A stretch of 64,000 nt of DNA from NCBI GenBank assembly GCA_037975125.1, contig CM075853.1:49296458-49360457 (forward strand), written 5' to 3'. The translations under genes and the position numbers were made by a program. Source of the stretch: Latrodectus hesperus (Eukaryota; Arthropoda; Arachnida; Araneae; Theridiidae). The notes beneath the pieces were generated by a model. That model was not told the origin of the DNA and did no database searches. It saw only the letters and a list, made by a program, of their open reading frames with translations. Within the stretch, counting starts at the first letter, position 1, and each line of letters starts with the position of its first letter. Shown here one piece after another: positions 1 to 12,900 of this stretch.

Positions 1-199
1 GATAAAAACTCATGCTAAAAATACGCTATGAATATTTGGCAATGGCATTTATTCATTTTTAACATAAAATTTTTATAATAAGTTATAAAAAATAATAAGG
101 CATTATGGAATATTGTATACAGTTGGTAAAGTATTCACACAACTTTAATAGAAATATTCAGTGTCTTACTAGTCAAAAGATTTCAAATGCAGTTCATGC

Positions 200-3060
200 A
201 TGTTTTAAGTTTTTTTTAAATTTTTTTTACATTTTTCGCATATCTATATTATACAGTCAAAACAAGTATCTACAATTTTGTTTCTACACTTGAAAGACTG
301 GCAATGAATCCTTTTTCACACCTTCAGTAGTATCCACATTTGTCTATGTATCTGATTTTTACTTTTTTTGGGGATATATGCATTATGCAACTCTTCATTG
401 AATTGTTGAAGATATTTTCTCTTCATAAGTTTTTTCCAGTAACACCTTTGCATAAAATCAATGAATTAATCTCTGTAAGATCAAGAATCCTGGAACCAGG
501 GGATACGCGTACCTTCCTGGGGCTTGAGCAGCCACCAGGCACATCGGCAGGTGGTGGATAGCCGAATGTCCTGTAGGAATGACAGGATAGCCTTGAATAT
601 AAAATCAGAGGCCATGAACCAGCTCCCATAAACCTTGGTGTTATGTGACCCGTGCCTAGAGTTATTTGGCACCGCGGTAATGGTGTCTTAACAGAGCCTC
701 TAGTTGCCTGGCAAACTTCTAGAGTAATTTGCCTTGCCCAGTAACTCAGGCAATGCTGGGTGGACTTATATTACCTGAGCTTATTAATTGTTATCTTGTG
801 GCTGAAAAAAACACAAGAAATTACAAACCTTTCTGCATTTGCAGGTGAAGCCTCTGAAGTAGGCCTTGCTGAAAAAGACAAGGGAACTCAGAGGCAATCT
901 TGTAAAGGGGCAGCAATGAATCCTTCACTTGAGGTAGAAATGACCTCCAAACCATCTTCTTCTGGTGAAAGTCAGGAAGCTATCCCTAGCATGACTGACT
1001 TTCTGACCAGATGGGACTGTTTCAGCAAGACCCTATCTGCTGGAAATGTCATACGCAAGAGGAAACAGCAGAGCATATCATTTATGAATGCGAGGCTCTT
1101 GCCTTCCCTAGATTAACTTCTTTAGGCATCATCCATACTAGAGAGTTACACCTAGACTCCATTAAAGGGTTATCAAACTTTATTAATAAAGTGGGTGACC
1201 CGAGCAACTGGAACTAGGAAACATTGGGTTTGGAGTTAATGGTACAAAATGCTGATAAAAGCAGAGGTACCTAATGACATACAAATCCAATTCTAAGAAG
1301 AAGAAGATCAAGAACAGTGTACATGAAATGGCTACCTTCTTGATCCTACCTTCATAGAATATTTCCGAACCATTTATTCAGCAATGTTGACACCAAGTTT
1401 ATGTTGAGTTATAAAATGATATTGTTTCTAGAAGTGCTTTTTAGTGATTATTGTCGATATCAACTGTGAGATGAAGGGAACTCAATAATAGAACATTTTT
1501 CCTAGTTTTTCTCTGATAAACTGTCAAAGTTAAATCCTCGTGCTCCAATAACAATGTATCATATAATCTTTACTTTTTTCACAAATTGTGGTACTTCTTT
1601 CCGATTTCATTTTATCATTCCAGTTGAACTAGTGTTCTTTGTTTTTTGCATTTGGGATAGACTTTGTGCAGTAAAAAAATTATCTGTTGCAATGTTTCTT
1701 TTATTTTTGAAAGGTTCTATCAAACACAAAACAACGTATTCAGAGAGAGAGGTTTTCAGGACATTCCTCATTTTCCCCCAAATGTGGAAAACCATTGAAC
1801 ACATATTTACTATCAACATCAGCAGCAAGCCAGAACTTGATACCAAATTTATCTAGTTTGCTTGGTATATATTGCATGAAACGGTATCTGGTTTTAGACG
1901 GAAACAGCTGTTTATCAGCAATTATATATAATCCTGGTTTATAGCAAGTTATTGAATTTTCAATAAATTTCTTCCAAACTTCAGAAATGCAGAAAAGATT
2001 TATGTTTGAAGGCTTTCAGATTGTGTAGTTTTTTTTGTCAAATCACAGAAATTTCCTAAGTTCTGAATCTCTCTCCATAGTATTGCAGAAAACAGGTGGA
2101 TTCCAAACAGCAGACTACAGACTATCAAGCTTTAGATTCATTGCACCTTATCCAGCTTACAAAATTAATATAAAAGCATCTAGTTTGTCTAATGTTGTTG
2201 AGCATTCATTTTTTCCCAGTTTCCAGTGAGTTTCTTCCTCTGTACAGTTTTTGATATGATGAAGCATAAACTTATCTAAGAGTAGCTTCCATAAACTTAT
2301 TGCATATCCATTTTAAATATTTTGCTTTACATAACTGATCAAGCCACTCTTTTATTTGAAAATATGTTGCTCAGCAATTCTTCCACACATACAACTTCCA
2401 TAGGTGATGCTTTCCCAACACATTCCATCATTTGTAACAAAAAGTTCAGATATCATATCTTATGATTTTAATCTGATAACATTTATTTACACATTGTTTT
2501 TTCTTCCCAGAAGTGGTTTTTCTGCAAGTACATTATACAGGAAAATTAGATATAGTATCTTTGTCCAAGGAAATATTTTCTCCATGTGGAGGCACATATT
2601 CATGATTACTTAAAACAATTTCTTCATCATTATTGTTTTTAGATTTATTTTCTGATAATTGTCATATAAATTTGATGGCTTCACTAACTGTTAATTTATG
2701 CATATTTCTTCCAGCCATATTAATCCGAGATCAATTTTATCTCCGCCAGAATGTGCCAAAAATCGAATTGATTGGTACACTTAATCTCCAAGGCAATGTG
2801 AACAACCATTTGTGCATTCATAAAGAACCAGATGTGTGCCCGTTAGTCTACCGCTTTGACTATGGTAGTATTGCCCCACATTCCATTCAGTAGGCCAAAA
2901 CAAATAACATCAGAGAAAAAACATTCCTTAAATACTCTAACCAGATGCATTTTTCCCATATGGAATGTTAACTGGAGGAGAGGATGGTCTGCAACACTGG
3001 CAATTACTACTGCAACAAAATTATCAGTTGCTCTTCTGTTATCTGTAACAATCTACTGAC
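200..3060 (-). pseudogene. Decayed piggyBac transposase, split by a composite repeat
   Basis: Read on the minus strand from about 3060 down. Seen in order: a DKLDAFILILYA block near 2180; CYKPGLYIIADKQLFPSK near 1910 (the first catalytic aspartate region, normally VDEQL); DKFGIKFWLAADVDSKYV near 1830; NIATDNFFTAQSLSQ near 1680 (second catalytic block, normally TDNFFTS); and GVNIAE near 1400 where the third aspartate block (GVDVxDQM) would be. After the inserted repeat at 488-1303 the frame resumes with NEELHNAYIPKK and a cysteine-rich tail near 240-300. Known: these are the ordered landmarks of piggyBac transposases. Stops and frameshifts show it is inactive. Confidence 0.8.
488..1303 (+). 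mobile_element. Composite LINE-tail repeat, copy 1
   Basis: First of three related copies (others near 25607-26430 and at 45612-46354). In this orientation it ends in an (AAG)n tail and is flanked by an 11-base direct repeat, AAGATCAAGAA, at 477-487 and 1304-1314, which supports LINE-style retroposition into the piggyBac coding region. Near 1030-1130 a frame reads DPICWKCHTQEETAEHIIYE, the cysteine/histidine tail found after the RNase H domain of I/Jockey-group LINE ORF2. Upstream, a different frame of about 118 codons contains NPSLEVEMTSKPSSSGESQE. I do not recognise that upstream frame. Confidence 0.75.
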
Positions 3061-3199
3061 CTTGAAGTACTGTTCTGCTTACATCTGAGAAGTGAAAAGA
3101 GGACTGTAAAAGCTTTTCCTGTTCCATGAAATGTTAAATTGCAAATTTAAATTGTGATTATTATTATAATGTGATTATAATGGAATAAAATTGTGATTA

Positions 3200-3412
3200 T
3201 ATTAAGGTCAAAATGACCCATACTGCAGTTTTGGGTATAAGTATTCAAAAAAAAAAATGAAAATATTTAATGTATCATATTTTTACAGATTATTATTGGT
3301 ATAAAAATAGGAGAAGTCAAGAAATATTTTTCAATTCCATTTGTAACTTTTGAGAAAATGGAAGCAAAATTGCTTTTGGGTCAAAATGACTCCATCTGCT
3401 GTTTTAGTATTA
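3200..3412. repeat. Likely piggyBac subterminal repeats
   Basis: GGTCAAAATGACCCATACTG near 3206 and GGGTCAAAATGACTCCATCT near 3379 are two direct copies of one motif. They lie upstream of the transposase remnant in its own orientation. Inference: 5' end of the piggyBac element. No TTAA boundary was fixed. Confidence 0.4.
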
Positions 3413-4941
3413 ATTTTGAAATTTAAAATAAAATTTCTTTTACTTAAAATTATTAATTTAAAATTAAATTATTTAATTTTTACAATTTTTTGTAAATAAT
3501 TTCTATTTGACTTAATTTTATTGCCTTTCTTTTAATTTATATTGAAAAGTTTTTGTTTCAAACAATGAAAATTCAAATTGTACTAAATGTTTATATATAC
3601 TTGAACATTCCAGAATAAAATTTGATAATATTTTGATATGTTTCTTGATAATATTTTTGATTAATTATTTAAATATCTAATATTTATTTTACATTATTAT
3701 TTTAATAAATGTTAAAATTTTAAATATTAGAAATGTTTTTCTTATTTAGAAAATTTATATAAAGAAAAATAAATTTTTAGATAGAAGGCTATTTTAGTAA
3801 AAATTATCAAAATAATTTATAGTGAAAATAAGCTCTTATTTTAATGGTCTAAAAAAATAAATTTTTTAAGTTTATAAAATAAAATAAAAAATTAAAGTTG
3901 ATGTATCTAACTTTGGAATGGTTTTATTCATAAAAGTGGATAATATTTCCATTGCTAAAAAGCTGCATCTCATGGTACGCCTCATTCCATTGGTTTTTTA
4001 AAGTGGCTGCCACTGCCCTGTTAATTAGAAAATGATTTTTTAGAAAAATTAATTTTATTTACGTTATCCATTTAGATTTATTGCGCTATTGTCAACATGT
4101 TCTTGGTATTGATATATATAGTGTATTTTTGTAATGTATGTGTGTTTGTTCAATTAATTAAAAATTTGATTATATTTTATTGAAAAAACTGGGAATATTT
4201 TATTGATGAAGTACTATTGATTTTTCGAGTTATATTTGTTTTGTAATATGTAAGTTTTGTGAAATTAAGTTTCTAAAGTATTTAGTTTCGAAAATAATGT
4301 TATATTAAAAATTTTGATATTCAATGTCAAAAATTGCTTAAGATAGTGATATTCAATGCTCAAGATTGTGCATGATTGCATCTATAGATTTTATGTATAG
4401 CTTAAGCAACTTAGAATGAAAAAAATTGCAAAATTGTTATCACTAGTTCTTAATTAATTTGTGCAGTTTATTTTATTAGAATTTTACTTATGTTAAATAC
4501 AAAAGTTCATCTAATGAAATATGAACATAAATTTTTATGTCTCTATATAAAACTTTTGCTACTTTAATAGTCATTGACTGATATGACAAAACCTGTTGAG
4601 TATTAATAAAATGGAAGTTAAATTTGCAGTTCTTAGGATATTGATTTTCTCTTGGGATGCTATATTTTTACATCTCTAGATATCAATTCAAATTTAACTT
4701 AAGTTTATTTGTACCTAAAAATGCATGTTAGGAATTGAGCATTAATTCAATAGCATACAAGAGTTCCTGAATAAAAAAGGAAAATTCTGTTAACCAAAAA
4801 TTCTTGAAGCAAAATTCATTTGAATTACATCTCAATTAACTTTTTTTTAATGCATTTTTAGATAAAAAATTATTATTTGTGTCAATAAGTTACATTTGAG
4901 CTTTTTAATGTACTTGTTTTCTTATACTTTATTATTTTTAT

Positions 4942-4948
<7 letters not shown>
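3413..4948. other. AT-rich stretch, no gene recognised
   Basis: Very AT-rich sequence upstream of the first visible channel exon, probably intron. I looked for an earlier N-terminal channel exon ending in phase 0 and saw none I could support. Confidence 0.5.

Positions 4949-5024
<76 letters not shown>
4949..5024. repeat. (TA)n microsatellite
   Basis: Uninterrupted TA dinucleotides over about 76 bases, 440 bases upstream of the first visible channel exon. Confidence 0.95.
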
Positions 5025-5029
<5 letters not shown>

Positions 5030-5461
5030 CCACTCTCCATTTTAGAATGAAATATTGTAATTCAATTGTGATTCAGCAATACAGTTTTTTACTTTTGTGC
5101 TGACTGGTTATAAACCTATATCAGGCTTTTATAAAAGAAAATTTATTTACATTTATTGTATATTCATTTAGTAGTTCTTTTGATGCACTGAAAAAAATGA
5201 ACATCTACTTATTATACTAAAATATTATTATATTTTAAATTATTTTAAATTTTATATATTATGTGCTTTTTATGTTATAGAATTAGAAATACAATTATTT
5301 AAAATTTTATATTTTTAATTCCATAAAATAAAAAGCATGTCATTCATTTCCACAATTTCAGAATTGATGGAAACATTCATTAAATAGCAAAGTATATTCT
5401 AATGTTGTCACTTGAGAAATTATATTCTTACCAATGGTTAATCTCCTTTATTTTATTTCAG

Positions 5462-5589
5462 ACATTTTGTGTTGTATCAAAAAGTTGGGGCCAAACATTC
5501 ATTAACAGATATGATAAAAATCCAACACTTTACTTGTTTTATCCTTATAGCTTAATTAGAAGAGCTTCTATTGCTTTTACGACACATAT
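5462..5589 (+). CDS. Nav-like channel exon 1 of the visible set (N-terminal cytoplasmic segment)
   Basis: Seen: a pyrimidine-rich acceptor ends in AG at 5461, and the reading frame opens in phase 0. The 42 codons include TFCVVSK and, further on, SLIRRASIAFTTH. Known: in arthropod para-type sodium channels the segment before domain I S1 reads TFVVVSK...PFNPIRRVAI..LVH, and the resemblance covers the whole exon. The donor AT|gtatcc leaves phase 2, which joins the next exon as a clean isoleucine codon. The start codon and most of the N-terminus are not here; an upstream exon in phase 0 is expected. This segment would lie in the cytoplasm just before the first membrane helix. Confidence 0.8.
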
Positions 5590-7863
5590 GTATCCTTTAT
5601 TGTGTAAAAATGTTTTTTGTTTTAAGAGAATGAATAATTTCTTACTGATCTAAGCTAAATTTGCAATTATAAAATAATGGGCACAGATGTCATATAATCC
5701 TTTTAACACTGTTTTGAATTTGGTGAATTTAAGACATCAAGAAGATCAAGATATTAATATTCAACAACATTCTATTTTGGCAAGCCTAGATGCATGATGG
5801 AACAAATGAGATCATTTTGTTTTAACATTTTGATTAGAATTTTTGTGAGTTATTCAAGTAAATTTTAAAATTTTTATGTTTTGTAATTTTGTTTGTTTTT
5901 TATTAATTGGGAATAGGGTTTAATTTACTTACACCAAAAGCCTTGGGCATAGCCCAAGAAGTTTTGGCTGTCTTCGGCTCAATCTAATTTTAATTCCATT
6001 GTACATCATAGATATGATGACAACTTATTAAAAAAACTATGAGATAACAGTTTTTGTCAAACTTGGTGATATTTTTAATCATGAGAAAATTAAAAAAGAA
6101 TTATATGAGCATCACACAAAAATATAAGAAATATATAAACTAATATGTACATATAGAAAATTTTTTATAATAGAACAAAAACATCCCTGTGTTTCAGAAT
6201 ATCTTTGGAATGATTTTTTTTCTGCCATTCCTTACTATGCAGTTTTCTGTTAAATTTTTCGATATTGTGTTTTATATTATTTTTGTATACATAAATTATT
6301 ATTTTCATTATATTTTTTATGGATATTTTTGATCATCAAAAAAAATAAATAAATAAATAAATAAAAAATGTAGTGCACTGAAGTCCAGTTTTCCCAAAAA
6401 TTCATAACTTTTTACAGTGTAAAGTTTTATTAATTTTTGTTTTTGAAAAAAATTATGATGTTGGAATTAATTTTCTATATTAAATAAAATGAGTAAAGAA
6501 ATGTACATCAAGATTTCTTATTCTGTTTTTTTTAATCACTTTTTTTTCCTTATTTTTCTGCTGTTATTGAAATGTAATATTGTTCATTTAAATTTACTTT
6601 TTAAAGCTTTATATCTTGTCAATAAATCACAATTTTGTGAAGATTTGCATTATACTTTATATAGTAAATTTTACTATTAAATATCTCTGAAGTTATATAA
6701 ATATTAGTTTTTAATACACATAATTATTTAAAATATTAATTGATCATAAGTTATCTGTTAAATTTTTTTTTTATAAAACATTATTTAATGATTTAGTTGA
6801 AAAATTCTGTATAATATTAACTATAAAGAGATTTTTACTTATTTTTTTAGCTACTGGAAAGTGTTAGGGTATTTTCCCTCAAAAAATTTATTTTGCAGTT
6901 CCTGATATTTTCCCAAGTATAATTTTTAATAACTAGATCACTTCCGAGATCGTAACTTGTGCATTAAATTTCATAACAATCTTATTAAAAATTGTATTTA
7001 AATTTAACTATTTAAGTAATAGGTAATTGTTTTGAAAGTTAGAGTGTTAAGTGAAAATGTAATGCAGTTGTTAATAGTTTAAACAAAATATGACTCTTTA
7101 ACAAAAAGTCTAGTTTTAAAAATATTAAATTTATACATTTTTTCCTGCAAAATGTTTTCACAATCTGTAGAGATAACTGAGAAAAAATTTTAAATCAGAT
7201 GTATAAACTGAAAACACGTAAAAATTATAAAAAATGTTTTCAACTTTTCACCAGTGTAGAATACTATAAAAAATGTTACATGCAATTATTTTTATTTCCA
7301 ATAAGATTTTTATTAAACTTTTGTATTCAATCAGACAAAAATCTTCAAAGTTAGATTTATATTTTAACTTTCATTTCAAAAATTACTATTTTATGTTTTG
7401 TTTTTGAAAAAGCTATAGTTAAATATATAAGCATAGCATTTATTGCCTAAGTATTTAGTCTCCGTTATTTAGATTTTTTACTTTAAATTAAAAACCATTT
7501 TCATTTTATAAGCTAGAATAAATTTTTTAATTATTTTTAAAAAAATTAATTTTATTTTATTTTAAACTTTTTTTAATGATTATGTGAATAGTTATTTGAA
7601 GGCAATGGATAAGTCATCAGCAACTATTATTTTAAGTGAAATATATATTCTTTAGATTCTTATTCAAGTGTGATAATATTTTAAATTAGTGACTTGACAA
7701 TTTCTGTGTATGTTATTTTCAAATACTGATTGCTAATATATTTTGCAGTTTTAAATAAACATTGCTTTACATTCTTTTAAATCTGTAACCTAAATATTTT
7801 ATTAATTTTATCAAAAAAATATGCAACTTATTTAAGAAATTTTTTCCTTGATACATAATTCAG
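5590..7863 (+). other. Intron 1 of the Nav-like gene
   Basis: AT-rich and mostly featureless. It holds a short (AAAT)n run near 6337-6366 and, near 5949-5969, a 7-base hairpin (CTTGGGC-ATA-GCCCAAG) in a locally GC-richer patch that may be an old repeat fragment. Confidence 0.6.
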
Positions 7864-7947
7864 AATTTATGACATTGGTTTGACTTTTATTATAATGGGA
7901 AATATGGTTGATTTATTTGCTCCAAATACTTTGCCGATTGTCTTTGA
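7864..7947 (+). CDS. Nav-like channel exon 2: domain I S1
   Basis: Seen: acceptor TTCAG at 7859-7863 and donor GA|gtaaat at 7948. Entered in phase 2, it gives about 28 residues beginning IYDIGLTFIIMGNMVDLF, a hydrophobic helix, and ends in phase 2. Known: it aligns without gaps to domain I S1 of para-type channels, the asparagine of the helix (TILVNC in para) falling at the same position (FIIMGN). The exon is too short to stand out as an open reading frame; I found it from the phase left by the previous exon and the one required by the next. Inference: transmembrane helix S1 plus the start of the S1-S2 loop. Confidence 0.75.
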
Positions 7948-8567
7948 GTAAATTTTTCCTATTTTTATGTATAATAATATTTAAATTTAAGAAAACTATT
8001 ATTTAATTTATTCATACATCACTTTAAATATTAAAATATCTACTTATTAAAAATACCCATAAAGCCCTTGTCATCCCCTTTCAATTTTATGAAAGCTCAT
8101 TAAAAAAACAAAACAAATTCTTTTTTTAAGCTTAATGTAACATAGTTCTATTTTAACTTTATAGGCTTGAAGTTCTAATAAAATATTGTAAGAAACAATA
8201 GTTTACTGAAAATTTCGCTTTTATTTTTATTTTTCTGTTAATGTATTGCTTCAAAAAATTATTTAGCATATTGTTATTAATTTTTCTGGTTTCTAGTTAA
8301 TGCTTGTAAATATTTGCTTTGATATATGTTACATAATTCTATTTTAACTTTATAGACTCGAAATTAATAATGATTGGAAAAATTCATATTATATGCATGA
8401 AGTAAAATTTAAACAAAATTTTAGCTAAAATAATTTTCCTTCTTTCAATAATTAAAGCTTGTGCTGTAGAAAAGAAATTTTTCCCACTCTTAAAGCTGCT
8501 TTTAATTTATTTTAAGCATTTTGTACTACATTTTTTTAAAAACATATTTTTATTTTATTTTTTATAG

Positions 8568-8696
8568 GCGTATTACAATGTTATTTTATGTAACTGAGGC
8601 TGTTCATCAATCAATCAGTAGAGGTTTTGTTGGAGGCACTTATTGTTTTCTTAGAAATCCATGGATGTGTTTTGATTTTATGATTACTGTATTAAG
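8568..8696 (+). CDS. Nav-like channel exon 3: domain I S2 to S3
   Basis: Seen: acceptor TTTTATAG before 8568 and donor AG|gtatat at 8697, phase 2 in and out. The product includes LFYVTEAVHQSISRGFVGG followed by CFLRNPWMCFDFMITVL. Known: this matches the Nav domain I S2-S3 block ending RGF......LRDPWNWLDF. The S2 glutamate (YVTEA against YTFES) and S3 aspartate (CFDF against WLDF), counter-charges for S4, are kept. The positive residue usually found in the lower part of S2 is missing. Clearest sodium-channel block in the left half of the window. Confidence 0.88.
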
Positions 8697-9969
8697 GTAT
8701 ATGCTTTAAAAGTAGATATTTTTGCGTAATTAAATATTCATTTTATTGTTTTTATATAATTATGCATATGTAATTTTATATACCTGTAATGTAATTTGTC
8801 TTTATTTTTATTTTTAATCGATTTAGAAGTAGTTTTATATTTGTGTGCATGTATAAGCCTTTCACATTTTGTTATCTTAAAATGTAACATAAATTTATAA
8901 AAATAATTCTATTTTTATGTATCATGGGGGTGAATTTAAATTTGTTGTAGTGTGAGTGATAATACTACAGAAGTAGTTATCATACTTAGGAATGCATATT
9001 TTTCAAATTAAATTTAGTAATATTCATTATTCTAACATAAAGTCGGACTTGAATTTTCTTTTAAAAAATAAATAGTTTAGGGAAGAAGACATTTACCATA
9101 TATCAATTTTAAATGAAATTTTAATGTAAATATAGAATATGTTCTGTAAAGGGGAAAATTTATCATTTAATATTTTTTCATCCTTGTAAGCATTGTAGTT
9201 GTTGTGAAGAAGAATGGTGACATCATACATAATATCTATGAATTTTTGTGTGAAAAAAATCTTTTTAGCATTCTAAATATAAAATGATTACTGAGAATAT
9301 TGCTCAGTTCAGTTGAACCTTTACACAAAAATAATAAATCAGAAATATTAAATTTTACATTAGGTCAATACATTTGTAATGGCTCCTGACTTTTTTCTCA
9401 ATTATACATTTTATTTGTTTAAACTGTTCTTTTTAATTTACTTAAAACACATACTTATACTTTATCATAAGTTTAATAGCATAAAAATTTATCTGCTTGT
9501 CAAAAATGTAAGTAAAGAGAGTTAAATTTGACTTGATGAATATCACGTTTTTAATAATCAACACCTCTATTTTATATTGTAACTTTAAGAATAATTAATA
9601 TGTGCTGTTGTTATTGAAGGAACTAGTATTTGTCATTTAAACAAAGAATTCAAAAATGAAGTATTATTAAATAAATAGAAGTTACATCACACTAACAGTG
9701 ATGATGAATGAGTGTCTCTAACACAATATTCAAAATAATACATACTAGGCTGAAGGAATGGTTAAAAATCTATCAAATCAGAATAAAAGATGTAAATTGT
9801 GCAGTATAAAATTGGCAAAACACAGGTTTGATGCAGTAAAAAGATACAATTTTGAAACTTATTTAAAAATAAAAGTGGGACAAAGGCAGGGCAAAACTCT
9901 GATAATCCTTAAGAAAGTAAAAAGATTTGGCTGAGGTAGTTCTCCAAGTCTAGTAAATTTAAGGCAGTA

Positions 9970-12900
9970 CTATGAAGAAAGGTAAGATGAAGGTGGTTAA
10001 AATAAGGCATTTAATTAAAATATGGTACATAATTAAAACTATTTTGCAACACAAACACAGAGGTGCAGGCTTCTTAAATAAAATATGGGTTGGTCACACT
10101 TGTTTGATGCAATTGATTCTGATGAAGGCCATAAATTTACTTGAAAATACTGAAAGCAGTGTGTTCTTTGCTAAACAGAACTAAGTTGTTGAAAGAGTGT
10201 ATTTATGGAAAAACCCATTGATGAATACTGATGTAATTAACAATCTCAACTCTAGTTAAATAAAAATTAGCCTCCTCTAAAAGAGATTGAATTTTAATAC
10301 ACTAAAGAGAAGAGCGCAAGAAGGGTGAGTATTATAAAATCTCTTTCACATAGAGTTAATGGTTGTAGATTTTAGTGGGTGGTTCAGAGTAGAAAAACTT
10401 ATGAAGTAATAATTGAGGGAAAGCTAAAGGTACTGTAGTTTTAAAAGAGGTATATTACAGTTAACATAGAGACTGTTGACAAGTGAGTTGCAAAACACTC
10501 CACTACAGATATGAAGTGCAGTGTGGGGAACGAAGTCTAACCATTTAAGGGCAAACTTTGAAGCAGAACCATTAGATACTCGATCATAATCAGTACAGGA
10601 AAATATAACAGACTCTGTTATATTTTCCTATTTGTATTGTTGACAGATATTCCACTCTGTGTGTTTTGATCAGCATCCCAAAAAGTGTTGGAAAGTACTT
10701 TTACTTTTAAATACTTTTAGTATACTAAGAGATTATTTGCACTTGGGGAAATTTAATATATGTTGCAAGAAAGTCTAAAGTATCTGTTGTAGCAACAGGA
10801 ATGGAAACATCAAAGAGTTGGATATTGGGATCAGGTTGAATGCTCCGTTTTCTATAAAAATGGATGCAACTGCTCTTAGTGAAATTGAATAGCCTTTTTT
10901 GTCATACCAGTCAGTAATCTGACTTACAGCTGACTTGTGTGGTGTGCCGTTCAATTAAATGTACATCTGAACCTTGACAGGAAATCTCTTAAGTAACCTA
11001 CATAAATCATACTTTTAACATAAGATGGTAAAACAGATAAAATCTTGAAAATAAAACAGAGTGTCACACTAAGTACGCTACCTTGAGGAACATTCTCAGT
11101 TTCAATAATGGTCTAGACAAAATAGACCCAATGTGCACTTTAAAATTTATTTTCTGTAGAAAGTTTTGAATTAAAAGTGGTAGGTTTCCGTGGAGATAAA
11201 AGCCATGTAATGCCTGGAGAATTCCATAGCACCAGGTTCTATTGTAAACTTTCTCAATATTTAAAAATATTGACACAAAATGGTTCCTATGAATGAAAAC
11301 GGTTCCAGTACCATTTTCCTCATTAATAATGTTGTCTAATGTAGATCTACCATGATGGAAACGACTCTGCTGCTGAAGTATACACTTATTATATGCAGTT
11401 CAGGAATAATGCTGTTCTGTAACAGTGCTAGATATCGCTTACCGGTGACAGAAACTGTTTGGAATCCTGTCTGTGTGACTTCCTCGAAAAAAAATGGACT
11501 AATTATGAAATCAGCAGTGAAGCCACATCAGACTGTCACTTTAGGCTGTTGCAAGGGTACCTTAACAAATGCATGTGGATTTTCTGTGGTCCACACTCGA
11601 CAATTGTGGGTGTTAACAGCGCCAGAGAGTGTGAAATGTGCTTCATCTGTCCAAAGCACAGTGTGAAGCCAGCCGTGCTGCTCTTCCATCTTATTGAAGA
11701 CCAAATTCGCAAAATGTCGGCAAGAGTCGAAGTCAGGAGGTTTCAGTTTTTAGTTATGTTGCAATTTGTAGGCATACCGTTGCAAAGTTACTCGCAGTGC
11801 TCTCCAGACACTTCCGTACGACACTCCTGTCTGCCTCGAAACTTCTCGAGCACTGCACTCCCCATGTGCAGCAACCGCCGACATGGCTTGCACCGTCTGC
11901 TCCTCTGTCGTGGCAACAGCAGCTGCAGTTGAGGAACGTCAACTTCTTTGACATGATGCCAAAGAACCTGTAGCTTCAAATTTTTTCACAATTTTGTTCA
12001 ATGCAGAAGACGTTATTGGTCCTTTGCTATCTCGCATACCCTTCATGTAGCGATATGCTCGCAATGGCACTTTCCAAATTCTTATAAAACAGTTTAACTA
12101 AGAGGGCTTTCTCAACTATGGACAGCATTGCGATGCATACCAGCTTCGACTACCATTACCTGCTGCAGTTGCTTCTTTTTATATCGTTTGTTGCTTTGCA
12201 TAATCCTACATCAGAAATCCGACAGCGCCATCTGTGGGTCGCCAACAGAACTTTTTTTTTCATTGCCACACAAAACCCGGTTTCTTTTCCATCCGTTTGG
12301 TGCAAACTGCATCTTTGTATCGTGATTCGTTTTCGAAATATTCATTTTTAAAGTTCGTCCTGACTTTTGGATCACCCTGTATTTTAAATAAAAAACAAGA
12401 CGGTCCTTTACAGTGTATTCCATAATTTTACAAAGGCAGCTTGTTAAGGCTATGGGACGACAACTTAAATCTTTTGGATATTTCCCTGGCTTTAAGATTA
12501 GGATAACAATAGCTTCTTGCCACATAGAAAGGAAAATATTTTCCTGCCAAATCTGATTGAAAAGAAGCAGAATATTGGTAAGAAAAACTGGTCTCAGATG
12601 GTGGAGCATTTGACAGAAAATACCAGAAATTATAGATCCTAGATAGTTTTTTGCAGTTCATACATATGAAAATCACAGTTGTTGGGTAACTGTTAAAAAT
12701 TATTAAAATTGATGTTGTTCCACTCAATATGACTTTTACATTCTTAAAGAAAAAAGGAGTATTAGAGTTAGAGTCGAAATATTAGAAAAAGTTTCACCAA
12801 TTTTATTAACATTCATAGCAGCAGTGCTAGTAGTCACGATTGGGAAAGAGAACTCTTGGTGCAAACCATTAACTGATATCACCTTTTTCCAAATAAAGTT

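Noticed and set aside
11459..11932. A 157-codon plus-strand open frame
   Set aside because: It is the complement of the minus-strand mariner-family transposase remnant, whose motifs are recognisable.
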